A DNA stretch of 64,000 nucleotides from Spongiibacter thalassae (GTDB lineage Bacteria > Pseudomonadota > Gammaproteobacteria > Pseudomonadales > Spongiibacteraceae): assembly GCF_012272835.1 (NCBI RefSeq), contig NZ_JAAWWK010000002.1:186001-250000 (forward strand). The letters are read 5' to 3'. The translations under genes were made by a program, and so were the position numbers. The stretch's first letter is position 1; the number at the start of each line of letters is the position of its first letter. The notes beneath the pieces were generated by a model that saw only the letters and a list, made by a program, of their open reading frames with translations, had not been told where the DNA came from and ran no database searches. Of the stretch, positions 15,971 to 23,758 are shown one piece after another.

Positions 15971-17149
15971 TCAGACCAGTTCGATCGCTACAGCCAGAGC
16001 TTCTCCGCCGCCGATGCACAGTGAGGCAACGCCGCGGGTCTTGCCGAGCTTCTTCAGTGCATAGATCAGGCTGATGATAATACGCGAGCCAGTGGAGCCT
16101 ACAGGGTGGCCCTGGGCGCAGGCGCCGCCGTGGATATTCACCTTGCTGTGGTCGAGGCCCAGATCACGGATCGCCATCATGGTAACCATCGCAAAGGCCT
16201 CGTTGATTTCCCACAGGTCAACGTCATCTTTACTCCAGCCCGCCTTGGCGAGCAGGGTGTTCATCGCGCCGACAGGGGCTGCGGTGAAGGTTTCAGGCTC
16301 CTGGGATTGGCGGCTGTGGGCGACAATGCGCGCCAGCGGCTTGGCACCGGATTCGTTCACCGCTTTCTCGCTCATCAACACCATGGCAGAGGCGCCGTCG
16401 GAAATGCTGCTGGAGTTGGCGGCGGTAATGGTGCCGTCTTTGGCAAAGGCCGGACGCAGGCTTGGGATCTTGTCCAGATTGGCCGTCAGCGGTTGCTCGT
16501 CGTTTTCAACCACGGTTTCGCCTTTGCGGGTTTTAACTACTACGGGTACGCTTTCGGCTTTCAGTGAACCGTCTTCTATCGCTGTTTTGGCGCGCTTGAG
16601 GGACTCAACCGCGTAGGCGTCCATTTCTTCACGGGTAAAGCCGCGCTCGTCGGCCATTGCCTGGGCAAAGCTACCCATCATGCGTCCGGTGTAGGCATCT
16701 TGCAGGCCATCGAAGAACATATGGTCTTCCAGACCCTTGCCACCGGTGCCAACGCCCTTGCGCGCGTTCATGACGATATGGGGAGCATTGGTCATGCTTT
16801 CCATGCCACCGGCTACGACGATGTCGCAGCTACCGGCTTTGATCTGGTCGTGGGCATAAATTGTCGTCTGCATGCCCGAGCCGCAGAGTTTGTTAACGGT
16901 GACGGCGCCGGTGCTTTTGGGAATGCCGGCCATGATGGCGGCTTGACGGGCGGGGCCCTGCTTCAAGCCGGCAGGAAGTACACAGCCCATAATAACGTCG
17001 TCGATTTTGCCAGCGTCAACACCGGCGCGTTTTACCGCTTCGGCGATGGCGGTGGTGCCGAGTTCTACCGCGGTAACATCGCTGAGACTGCCAAGCATTC
17101 CGCCCATTGGGGTACGGGCGCCGGAAACAATATATACAGAGTCGGACAT
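15971..17149 (-). CDS. Acetyl-CoA C-acyltransferase (thiolase)
   Basis: The 392-aa protein has all thiolase landmarks: the nucleophile motif NKLCGSGMQT, the general-base region NIHGGACAQGHPVGSTGSR, and the second active Cys in ASLCIGGGEALAVAIE. The N-terminus (SDSVYIVSGARTPMGGMLGSL) is typical of acetyl-CoA acetyltransferase. It catalyses acetoacetyl-CoA formation or cleavage; whether it serves ketolysis, PHA-type synthesis or beta-oxidation cannot be decided from sequence. ATG 17149 is preceded by AAGGAA. The frame extends 28 codons upstream to 17233 but is not family-like. The usual partner genes of a beta-oxidation operon are not adjacent. Confidence 0.93.
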   Translation of the reverse strand: MSDSVYIVSGARTPMGGMLGSLSDVTAVELGTTAIAEAVKRAGVDAGKIDDVIMGCVLPAGLKQGPARQAAIMAGIPKSTGAVTVNKLCGSGMQTTIYAHDQIKAGSCDIVVAGGMESMTNAPHIVMNARKGVGTGGKGLEDHMFFDGLQDAYTGRMMGSFAQAMADERGFTREEMDAYAVESLKRAKTAIEDGSLKAESVPVVVKTRKGETVVENDEQPLTANLDKIPSLRPAFAKDGTITAANSSSISDGASAMVLMSEKAVNESGAKPLARIVAHSRQSQEPETFTAAPVGAMNTLLAKAGWSKDDVDLWEINEAFAMVTMMAIRDLGLDHSKVNIHGGACAQGHPVGSTGSRIIISLIYALKKLGKTRGVASLCIGGGEALAVAIELV

Positions 17150-17289
17150 GGTCGGTTTCCTTGTGTGATGGGCGACAACGGGCACTCGTAAACCGCTTGG
17201 GTGCATCGATCGCGTGAAAAATAGACGCCGCATTTAGCCACGAGGTACCGGTATTATCAAGTTTACCCACTATTCAGCGGGTGAATGGC

Positions 17290-18318
17290 TCAGCTGTCTG
17301 TGCCGTCGATGGCAAACAGTTTGCGGCGCACACTGCGACGGTATTCACCCGGGGTGAGGGTGTAGCGCTGGCGAAACAGTTTGCACAGGTAGCTGGTGTC
17401 GGCGTAGCCGCAGAGCTGGCTGATATCGTCAAGGCTGAGGTTGCTATTCTGGAGCAGATCCCGCGCATTTTCCAGGCGCAGCATCTGCAAATACTGGAGG
17501 GGTGTTTGCCCACTCGCCTGGCGGAAGCGGCGCAGAAAACTGCGCTGGCTGAGACCACTTTTTTCGGCCAAGTCGGCAATGCTGATGCTGTCGCCAATAT
17601 GGCGGTGCATCCAGCTCTGGGCCAGCGCAATCACCTCGTCGCTGTGCAGATCCTGCTGGTCACTGCGGTAGGCGTGGCGAGAGAAGGGGCGACGGCTTTC
17701 CGGGGAAAACTGGCGGGTCGCGCCCTGGGCAACGATTGCGCCCCAATGGCGGTCGATCAGGTGAATAATCAGGTCGGCGGCACTGTTCACGCTGCCGGTG
17801 CAGAACAGGTTGTCGGCCTGGGTAATCAGGTGGTCGCGTTTCAGTTTTATGCTTGGGTAGCGTCGCTGAAAATCGTCGAAGTAGTGCCAGTGGGTCGTCG
17901 CGGCGCGATGGTCCAGTAGTCCCGCCTCGGCGAGAAAGTAACTGCCGTTACCCACCGCGCAAATTTCGCAGCCGGATTGATCCAGTGCCCTGAGCCACTC
18001 CTTCACCTGTGGGCGCATTGCGCCGCCGCGCAGGGGGTGACGCCAGCGGCTGGGGATCACCAGAATATCCAGCTGGGGCAGGGTGTCAGGGTTGCCGTCG
18101 AGCATAATATCGGTATGTACGGTGAGTGCGCCAGACATGGAAATAGGCGGTGGATCCAGTGCTATGACCTGAAGAGTGGCGACCGGACCCTGGCGTTGAT
18201 GCATGAACTGGTGGTTAACCGCGTTAAACAGTTCCATCGGCAGGCTGATACTGGTGGCCAGGGCGTTGTTAAAGGCGAGAAGGCCGATGGCTTTGTCGGC
18301 GGGGCGTGTTGAGAACAT
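17290..18318 (-). CDS. GlxA-type AraC-family transcriptional regulator (DJ-1/PfpI + AraC HTH)
   Basis: The 342-aa regulator has an N-terminal DJ-1/PfpI-like (class I amidotransferase) domain (about residues 10-190; ICAVGNGSYFLAEAGLLDHRAATTHWHYF) and a C-terminal AraC double helix-turn-helix (about 225-325; SISIADLAEKSGLSQRSFLRRFRQASGQTPLQYLQ and LSLDDISQLCGYADTSYLCKLFRQRYTLTPGEYR). The Cys expected at the DJ-1 nucleophile elbow is not obvious (AVGNGSYF), so this half is probably a sensor, not an enzyme. It is divergent from fabY. Two 15-bp direct repeats spaced 21 bp (18350-18385) in the shared promoter region look like an AraC-type operator. Confidence 0.9.
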   Translation of the reverse strand: MFSTRPADKAIGLLAFNNALATSISLPMELFNAVNHQFMHQRQGPVATLQVIALDPPPISMSGALTVHTDIMLDGNPDTLPQLDILVIPSRWRHPLRGGAMRPQVKEWLRALDQSGCEICAVGNGSYFLAEAGLLDHRAATTHWHYFDDFQRRYPSIKLKRDHLITQADNLFCTGSVNSAADLIIHLIDRHWGAIVAQGATRQFSPESRRPFSRHAYRSDQQDLHSDEVIALAQSWMHRHIGDSISIADLAEKSGLSQRSFLRRFRQASGQTPLQYLQMLRLENARDLLQNSNLSLDDISQLCGYADTSYLCKLFRQRYTLTPGEYRRSVRRKLFAIDGTDS

Positions 18319-18349
18319 GATCGCATCGCTATCCGGAATATCGTTGATG

Positions 18350-18385
18350 TGGCCAAAATAACATATAAATTGGCGAAAATGACAT
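18350..18385. promoter_or_regulatory. Two 15-bp direct repeats at 21-bp spacing, probable AraC-type operator
   Basis: TGGCCAAAATAACAT (18350-18364) and TGGCGAAAATGACAT (18371-18385) match at 13 of 15 positions. They are offset by exactly 21 bp, two helical turns, the typical arrangement for an AraC-family dimer. They lie 32 bp upstream of the GlxA-type regulator gene and about 75 bp upstream of fabY, so they could control both. Confidence 0.7.
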
Positions 18386-18459
18386 AATCAATCCCTGACA
18401 TAAGGCATAAACTAGCCTGACTAGATAACCCGTTTTCACCGTCAGTCAGAGGTTCAATT

Positions 18460-20325
18460 GTGAGTAGTTTGCCTGTAGTTGTAGGATTTGGTGGCATCAA
18501 CCCGGCCGGTCGAGCGTCCTTCCATCACGCCTATCGCCGCATGGTCTTTGACGCCCTGCCGGAATCCGCGCAGACCCGCACGCTGAAAAGCCTTGCGGCG
18601 CTGATGAACGTCAGCGGTGAAGTAAGCGATATCACCACCCGCGACTTTATCCTGGCCCATACACTGATCAGAAAGATCGAGGCCTCCGCCTTCGATGTCG
18701 AAAATGTCGCCTGGAACAAACGTATGTCGGTGTCCGGCGAAGGCGGCAAAATGGAGTTTGTCACCCGTAGTCGCCACCTGCCGGATGTGATTCCCCCCGG
18801 CTGGACGGTGCGTGAACTCGGCGCGGGACAGGTCGCGGTCACCGTTGAAGAATCGACCGACATTCTGGTGCCGACAACCCGTCGCTTTGAAGTCTCCAGT
18901 GCCGGGCAGTTGCCCAGCGGCTTTGACCCCTCCAGTTACTACGCGGCGCGGAGCCATCCCAAGGGGCTGCAGATGTCGGTGTTTGCCGCCTCTGATGCGA
19001 TTCACTCAATGGGAATTGACTGGGAAGTGGTGCGCAACCGCGTGCGCCCGGACCAGATCGGTGTGTATGCCAGCTCGGCGATGGCGCAGATGGATGATGC
19101 CGGTTACGGCGGTTTGCTCGGTGCTCGCGCTGGCGGCGGACGAGTCAGCTCAAAACAACTGCCTCTGGGACTGCCGGATATGCCAGCTGATTTTGTCAGC
19201 GCTTATGTGCTGGGCAATGTCGGCAGCATAGGCCCCTCCCTCGGCGCCTGTGCCACCTTCTTTTACAATATGCGCCACGCCGTACAGGAAATTCGTGAGG
19301 GCAGTGTGCGGGTGGCGATAGTCGGCGCCGCCGATGCCGCTGTTGATCCGCGGGTGATGGACGGTTACGCAACCATGGGCGCCCTGGCCACCGATGCCGA
19401 ACTGCTCAAACTCGATCAGGCACTGGGGCTGACCGAAGCCAATTATCGTCGAGCCAGTCGCCCGTTCAGCACGAATTGCGGGTTTACCATTTCCGAAAGC
19501 AGCCAGTTTATCGTGCTGTTTGATGACGCCCTGGCAATGGAGTTGGGCGCGCAGGTTCACGGCGCTGTGCCCGATGTCTTTGTCAGCGCCGACGGCTTTA
19601 AAAAATCCATTTCAGGACCGGGTATCGGCAACTACGTTACGGTGGCCAAGGCGTTGGCCTGCGCGGCGGCGATTGTCGGTGGCGACGCGGTGAAAACCCG
19701 CAGCTTTGTGCAGGCGCACGGCACCAGCACCCCGCAAAACAGGGTCACTGAATCCCATATTCTCAACGAAGTCGCCAAGTCATTTGGCATCGAAAAATGG
19801 CCTTTGGTGGCGGTGAAAACCTTCCTGGGTCACAGTATTGGCGCCGCCTCGGGTGACCAGATGACGGCAACACTGGGCGTATGGCATGACAATATTCTGC
19901 CGGGGATCACCACCGCCGATCACTTTGCCGACGATGTGGAGTCCAGTAATTTGGGCTTGTCTACCCGCCATGTGCAAGTGGAGGAAAACGCCCTTGATGT
20001 TGCCGTGCTGAATGCCAAGGGCTTTGGCGGTAACAATGCGTCGGCGACGGTATTGTCGCCGTCCATGAGTCAGCGGCTACTTCAGGGTCGCCACGGTGCG
20101 AAGGCGTGGGCAGAGTACCAGCGTCGCAACGAGCAGGTGGTGGCTGAGGCCCAGGCCTATGACGATGCCGCGGTCAACGGCGAGCTGGCGGTCAAATACC
20201 AGTTTGGTGAGGGCGTACTTGAGCCCGCTGACCTGGACTTGCAGCGTGACAGTATCGGCCTCAAGGGTTGGGACGAGAGAATAGCGCTGCCCGCGTCATC
20301 GCCCTATGCTGATTGGCTGAAGTAA
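18460..20325 (+). CDS. fabY: FabY-type beta-ketoacyl-ACP synthase
   Basis: The 621-aa ketoacyl synthase has an intact Cys-His-His triad: Cys264 (PSLGACATFFYN), His420 (QAHGTSTPQNRVTE) and His458 (KTFLGHSIGAASGDQM). The long N-terminal part (LPVVVGFGGINPAGRASFHHAYRRMVFDAL) and the overall length, about 200 residues more than FabB/FabF, match the FabY family. In Pseudomonas aeruginosa FabY starts fatty acid synthesis by condensing acetyl-CoA with malonyl-ACP in place of FabH. The start is GTG 18460 with AGAGG about 7 bp upstream. It is followed by a strong terminator, so it is a single-gene transcript. A polyketide or other KAS role is less likely, given the lack of neighbours. Confidence 0.82.
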   Translation: MSSLPVVVGFGGINPAGRASFHHAYRRMVFDALPESAQTRTLKSLAALMNVSGEVSDITTRDFILAHTLIRKIEASAFDVENVAWNKRMSVSGEGGKMEFVTRSRHLPDVIPPGWTVRELGAGQVAVTVEESTDILVPTTRRFEVSSAGQLPSGFDPSSYYAARSHPKGLQMSVFAASDAIHSMGIDWEVVRNRVRPDQIGVYASSAMAQMDDAGYGGLLGARAGGGRVSSKQLPLGLPDMPADFVSAYVLGNVGSIGPSLGACATFFYNMRHAVQEIREGSVRVAIVGAADAAVDPRVMDGYATMGALATDAELLKLDQALGLTEANYRRASRPFSTNCGFTISESSQFIVLFDDALAMELGAQVHGAVPDVFVSADGFKKSISGPGIGNYVTVAKALACAAAIVGGDAVKTRSFVQAHGTSTPQNRVTESHILNEVAKSFGIEKWPLVAVKTFLGHSIGAASGDQMTATLGVWHDNILPGITTADHFADDVESSNLGLSTRHVQVEENALDVAVLNAKGFGGNNASATVLSPSMSQRLLQGRHGAKAWAEYQRRNEQVVAEAQAYDDAAVNGELAVKYQFGEGVLEPADLDLQRDSIGLKGWDERIALPASSPYADWLK

Positions 20326-20347
20326 ATTCGCATCTGCTGACGGGAAG

Positions 20348-20373
20348 CCGCGCCTTGTTGCGCGGTTTTTTTT
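20348..20373 (+). terminator. Intrinsic terminator of fabY
   Basis: CCGCGC (20348-20353), loop CTTGTT, GCGCGG (20360-20365), then eight T (20366-20373), 22 bp after the fabY stop. Confidence 0.93.
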
Positions 20374-20547
20374 GCCCGTAACAAGCCCGTCGCAGGGTTG
20401 ATCCCGCCGTCTCCTTTCCGCCGTATCGTGGTTTATACCTAAACGGTTATTACGGATTTTCGCCGTCCCCCTGCTATGGCCAACTAGGGCAACGCTTAAT
20501 AAATGCTGATTTTCCAGCGCGCCGTGATCGGTTGTAGGGATGTGTCC

Positions 20548-20973
20548 ATGCGAGAATATTTGCGTCACCCAAGTAATATCCCCCTCGATGTGCGAGTAGT
20601 GGCACAACATATGGAAAGCCATGCACATACCAGGGATGTCAGCATGGCTGGCCTGTGCTGCGAAGTCGCGAGGGAGATTCGCTGTGGCAGTGAAGTTGAG
20701 TTCTGTGTGCCTCTGCTGTCCGAGGACTACGTCGGCAAGGGTGTTGTGGCCTGGTGTCGGCCCAGTAGCGAGGGCTATCAACTGGGGATTGAATTCAGCA
20801 ATGAAGGCGACGTGTTTCGCGTAAAAATGGTTGAGCAACTCTGCCAGATCGAAGCCTATCGCCGTGAAATTCAGGCCTGTGACGGTCGGGAATTGGACGG
20901 AGAACAGGCGGCGCGGGAGTGGATTCAGCGCTTCGCCGCGGATTTTAACCGGCGTTTTACTCTCTCTTCCTGA
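20548..20973 (+). CDS. PilZ-domain (cyclic-di-GMP-binding) protein
   Basis: The protein carries both PilZ motifs: the RxxxR motif at the very start (REYLRHPSNIPLDV) and DVSMAGLCCEV (D/NxSxxG). Between and after them is the beta-barrel sequence VEFCVPLLSEDYVGKGVVAWCRPSSEGYQLGIEF. A helical tail (about residues 95-141) follows. Such single-domain PilZ proteins are c-di-GMP receptors, often acting on motility or exopolysaccharide, but the target cannot be named. I start at ATG 20548 (141 aa), with AGGGA about 8 bp upstream. The frame is open to 20503. It stands alone between the fabY terminator and the SRPBCC operon. Confidence 0.88.
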   Translation: MREYLRHPSNIPLDVRVVAQHMESHAHTRDVSMAGLCCEVAREIRCGSEVEFCVPLLSEDYVGKGVVAWCRPSSEGYQLGIEFSNEGDVFRVKMVEQLCQIEAYRREIQACDGRELDGEQAAREWIQRFAADFNRRFTLSS

Positions 20974-21021
20974 TACCAACAACGTTCCCTTCTTCGAGAC
21001 AGCCGCCTCAATTCATGATTG

Positions 21022-21055
21022 AATACACTCCCGCTTGCGAGCGGTGAAGTGTATT
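21022..21055 (+). promoter_or_regulatory. Hairpin-forming inverted repeat just upstream of the SRPBCC operon
   Basis: AATACACT (21022-21029) pairs with AGTGTATT (21048-21055), and CCGC (21031-21034) pairs with GCGG (21041-21044) inside it. The element ends 14 bp before the ATG at 21070 and just upstream of the AGGAAT ribosome-binding region. It could be an operator or an RNA hairpin controlling translation; there is no T-run, so it is not a classical terminator. Confidence 0.55.
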
Positions 21056-21069
21056 GACAGGAATACCGA

Positions 21070-21588
21070 ATGAAACATGAAGCGACGGCGCGCTTGGTGA
21101 TAGATGTTCCCAAGGCGCGTGCATGGGAGCTGCTGCAGGATTTGTCGATTCCACACCATTATGTTCCAGGCCTGACCGGTAGCGAAATCACCAGTGAAAA
21201 GCGCAGCGGCGTCGGCGCGAGTCGCCGTGTCTATCGCAAATCCGGCGGCTATCTCGATGAAACTGTGAGCAGTTGGCAGGATGGCGTCGGGTTTGTGCTG
21301 CGTTTGCATCGTGGTGCCAAGGGGCCGGGAATACCGTTTTCAGAGGCTCAGTTTCGCTACCGCATAGAAGATGCCGGCAGCGGCACCACTGCCCTGACAG
21401 TGAGTTTGCTGTGTACCCTGCGCTGGGGTGCCTTGGGTCGTTTCCTATACAGCCGCCTGCTTTACCGAATCTTTCGCCACGTTGTTCACGATATTGCCCT
21501 GAGTGCCAAACGTTACTATGAAACCGGCGAACCGGTGTCGCAGGACGCGTTGCGACAATTGAAATTACACGCGAAGCGGGGGGCGTAA
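21070..21588 (+). CDS. SRPBCC-family (START/polyketide-cyclase-like) protein
   Basis: The 172-aa protein has an SRPBCC fold pattern: the N-terminal strand KHEATARLVIDVPKARAWELLQDLSIPHHYVPGL, then alternating strands (SRRVYRKSGGYLDETVSSWQDG, FRYRIEDAGSGTTALTVSLLC) and a long C-terminal helix (LYRIFRHVVHDIALSAKRYYE). Such proteins bind hydrophobic ligands in a central cavity; the substrate is unknown. The TAA overlaps the ATG of the nitroreductase by one base (TAATG, 21586-21590), and that gene overlaps the dienoyl-CoA isomerase gene. The three are therefore one translationally coupled operon, which points to metabolism of a lipid-like CoA compound. Confidence 0.8.
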   Translation: MKHEATARLVIDVPKARAWELLQDLSIPHHYVPGLTGSEITSEKRSGVGASRRVYRKSGGYLDETVSSWQDGVGFVLRLHRGAKGPGIPFSEAQFRYRIEDAGSGTTALTVSLLCTLRWGALGRFLYSRLLYRIFRHVVHDIALSAKRYYETGEPVSQDALRQLKLHAKRGA

Positions 21589-22151
21589 TGGACGCACTGG
21601 CACTACTACAACAGCGCAATTCGGCAAGTAAACTCTGCGAGCCGGCGCCGACAGCAGCGGAGCTTACTGAAATATTTACCGCGGCAAACCGGGCGCCTGA
21701 CCACGCGCGCTTGCGTCCCTGGCGCTTTCGAGTGGTCGAGGGGCAGGCGCGGGCCCGTCTGGGCGAGGTGTTTGTCCAGGCAGCGCTAAAGCGCAACAGC
21801 AACATCGGCGAGGCGGAATTGGATAAATATCGCCGCCAACCCCTGCGCGCGCCGATGTTGATGGTGGTGTCGGCGGTAATTCAGGAGCATCCCAAGGTGC
21901 CTGCGGTTGAGCAGCGGTTGTCAGCGGGGTGTGCGGCCTTTGCCGCCTTGCTGGCACTGGAAGCGATGGGTTACGCCGGTATCTGGCGTACTGGTGGTCA
22001 TGCCTTTGACCGAAATGTCATGGATGGCATAGGGCTTCTGGCAAATGAAGAAATTATCGGCTTTCTTTATATTGGCACGCGGGACGGTCTACCCAAGCCC
22101 CTCCCGGAAATTTCACCCGCCGAATTTGTCGAGACCTGGACCGGACTATGA
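21588..22151 (+). CDS. Nitroreductase-family flavoprotein (YdjA-like)
   Basis: The 187-aa protein belongs to the small nitroreductase/FMN family: LLQQRNSASKLCEPAPTAAELTEIFTAANRAPDHARLRPWRFRVVEG near the N-terminus (FMN-binding R/S region) and AALLALEAMGYAGIWRTGG further on, with EEIIGFLYIGT close to the end. This is the YdjA subgroup, shorter than NfsB. These enzymes reduce nitroaromatics, quinones or enones with NAD(P)H; the natural substrate is not known. It overlaps both neighbours (TAATG upstream, ATGA at 22148-22151 downstream), so it is tied to the SRPBCC and isomerase genes. Confidence 0.9.
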   Translation: MDALALLQQRNSASKLCEPAPTAAELTEIFTAANRAPDHARLRPWRFRVVEGQARARLGEVFVQAALKRNSNIGEAELDKYRRQPLRAPMLMVVSAVIQEHPKVPAVEQRLSAGCAAFAALLALEAMGYAGIWRTGGHAFDRNVMDGIGLLANEEIIGFLYIGTRDGLPKPLPEISPAEFVETWTGL

Positions 22152-22978
22152 ACACAATTGAACCCCCCGTATACACCACCCTGGCACTTCGCATGGAGCA
22201 GCACGTGCTGTGGGTGGCGCTAAACCGGCCGGACAAGGCCAACGCGATGAACGAACCGATGTGGGAAGAGCTGCAGGCATGCTTCGAGTGGGCGGATGGC
22301 GAGCCCTGTGTGCGTGTTGTCGTTCTGTGTGGAGAAGGTAAAAATTTCTGCGCCGGTATCGACCTGGGTATGTTCGCCGGATTGGCGACCCACATGGAAA
22401 GCATCCCTGAGGCGAGCCGTCGTATTGAGTGGTTCCGTCGGCGCATCAAACAATTGCAGGGTAATCTGACTGCGATCGAACAGTGCCGTAAACCGGTGAT
22501 TGCGGCGGTGCATGGCAATTGTATCGGCGGCGGAATAGATATGATCTCCGCCTGTGATATGCGCTTCAGTTCGGCGGCAGCGGTGTATTCCATCAAGGAA
22601 ATTGATATTGGTATTGTCGCCGATGTCGGCACCCTGCAACGGTTACCGAAATTAATGGCGCCGGGTATTGTGAGCGAGCTGGCTTTGTCAGGGCGTTATT
22701 TCGACGCCAGCGAGGCTGAACGTTTTGGCCTGGTCAACCGGCTGTACAACTCCTACGAAGAACTTATCGAAGGGGTGTCTGAGCTGGCCCAGATGATCGC
22801 GCGGAAGTCGCCATTGGCGGTGCGCGGTACCAAGGAAATGATCCGCTACAGCCGCGACCACAGTGTTGATGATGCATTGAATTACGTCGCCACCTGGAAT
22901 GCCGGAATGCTGAGCCAGGAAGACGCGCTATTGGCGATGTCTGCGGCGGCCGGTGAAGCGCCGGACTTCAAAGATTAA
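22148..22978 (+). CDS. Crotonase, delta(3,5)-delta(2,4)-dienoyl-CoA isomerase type
   Basis: The 276-aa enoyl-CoA hydratase/isomerase superfamily protein has the oxyanion-hole segments KNFCAGIDLGMF and HGNCIGGGIDMISACDMRFSS. The stretch IKEIDIGIVADVGTLQRLPK is the hallmark of dienoyl-CoA isomerases (mammalian ECH1). It carries the two acidic catalytic residues (Glu in KEIDIG, Asp in VADVGT) plus the Asp in ACDMRF. It moves double bonds in 3,5-dienoyl-CoA intermediates during beta-oxidation of unsaturated acyl chains. It is the last gene of the coupled SRPBCC-nitroreductase-isomerase operon. A plain enoyl-CoA hydratase is less likely because of the Asp/Glu pattern. Confidence 0.88.
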   Translation: MNTIEPPVYTTLALRMEQHVLWVALNRPDKANAMNEPMWEELQACFEWADGEPCVRVVVLCGEGKNFCAGIDLGMFAGLATHMESIPEASRRIEWFRRRIKQLQGNLTAIEQCRKPVIAAVHGNCIGGGIDMISACDMRFSSAAAVYSIKEIDIGIVADVGTLQRLPKLMAPGIVSELALSGRYFDASEAERFGLVNRLYNSYEELIEGVSELAQMIARKSPLAVRGTKEMIRYSRDHSVDDALNYVATWNAGMLSQEDALLAMSAAAGEAPDFKD

Positions 22979-23103
22979 AGGTTGTTAACAGGCCCTCGTC
23001 TGCTTAGGCGATGGTCTGTTTGGCAGGTCCGGGTAAGCTACCCCAATCCCATCGCGCTACCGGCTATGCCATAGCCGTGCCGCGACTTATTCGAATAAAT
23101 ACG

Positions 23104-23679
23104 ATGCAGAACAATACGATATTCCGAACGCCAGTTGTCGCGCCGCTGTTTCGCGCTGTGTTCAGAGCAATAATCTTTATCCTCGGGTGGAAAATCGTCG
23201 GTGACCGACCGAAGGAGAAGAAGTGCCTGTTGATCGCTGTGCCCCATACCAGCAACTGGGACTTTCCCGCGATGATGGCAGTGGCCTTTACGCTGCGCCT
23301 TCCGGTGAACTGGATGGGCAAGCACACTCTGTTTCCGGCGGGCCCACTGGGGGCAATCATGCGCTGGTTTGGCGGGATTTCTATAGATCGACGCAAAAGC
23401 CACAACACTGTTGAACAAATGGCGGAGGCCTATCAGCAGCGCGACGAGCTGATGCTCATCATTACGCCGGAGGGGACCCGCAGCGAGGTAGAACGTTGGA
23501 AGGGCGGGTTTTATCACATTGCCGTTGCGGCGGGGGTGCCCATCTACCTGGGCTTTGTTGATGTGGCAACCAAAACCGCTGGTGTGGGGCCCGCTTTTTA
23601 TCCCACCGGGGACTACGAGGCAGATTTGCGGGAAATGATGGCCTTTTACGAGGGCAAGCAGGGGTTTCGCCGGCGCTGA
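23104..23679 (+). CDS. 1-acyl-glycerol-3-phosphate acyltransferase-like protein (PlsC superfamily)
   Basis: The 191-aa protein contains the acyltransferase motifs HTSNWDF (HX4D), GGISIDRRK, ITPEGTRS (the EGT motif) and VAAGVPIYLGFVD. This is the small, single-domain PlsC-like group; it transfers acyl chains to a lysophospholipid-type acceptor at the inner membrane. An N-terminal hydrophobic stretch (LFRAVFRAIIFILGWKIVG) would anchor it. I start at ATG 23104 (MQNNTIF). The frame is open to 23011 but the extra 31 residues do not resemble the family, and neither start has a strong ribosome site. Confidence 0.85.
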   Translation: MQNNTIFRTPVVAPLFRAVFRAIIFILGWKIVGDRPKEKKCLLIAVPHTSNWDFPAMMAVAFTLRLPVNWMGKHTLFPAGPLGAIMRWFGGISIDRRKSHNTVEQMAEAYQQRDELMLIITPEGTRSEVERWKGGFYHIAVAAGVPIYLGFVDVATKTAGVGPAFYPTGDYEADLREMMAFYEGKQGFRRR

Positions 23680-23758
23680 TTGTCGTCGTTCCCCGGTGCG
23701 CGGTAATGCGCGGCTGATCGCAAACTAACAATAACGATATTGCACATTGGGGAGCACT

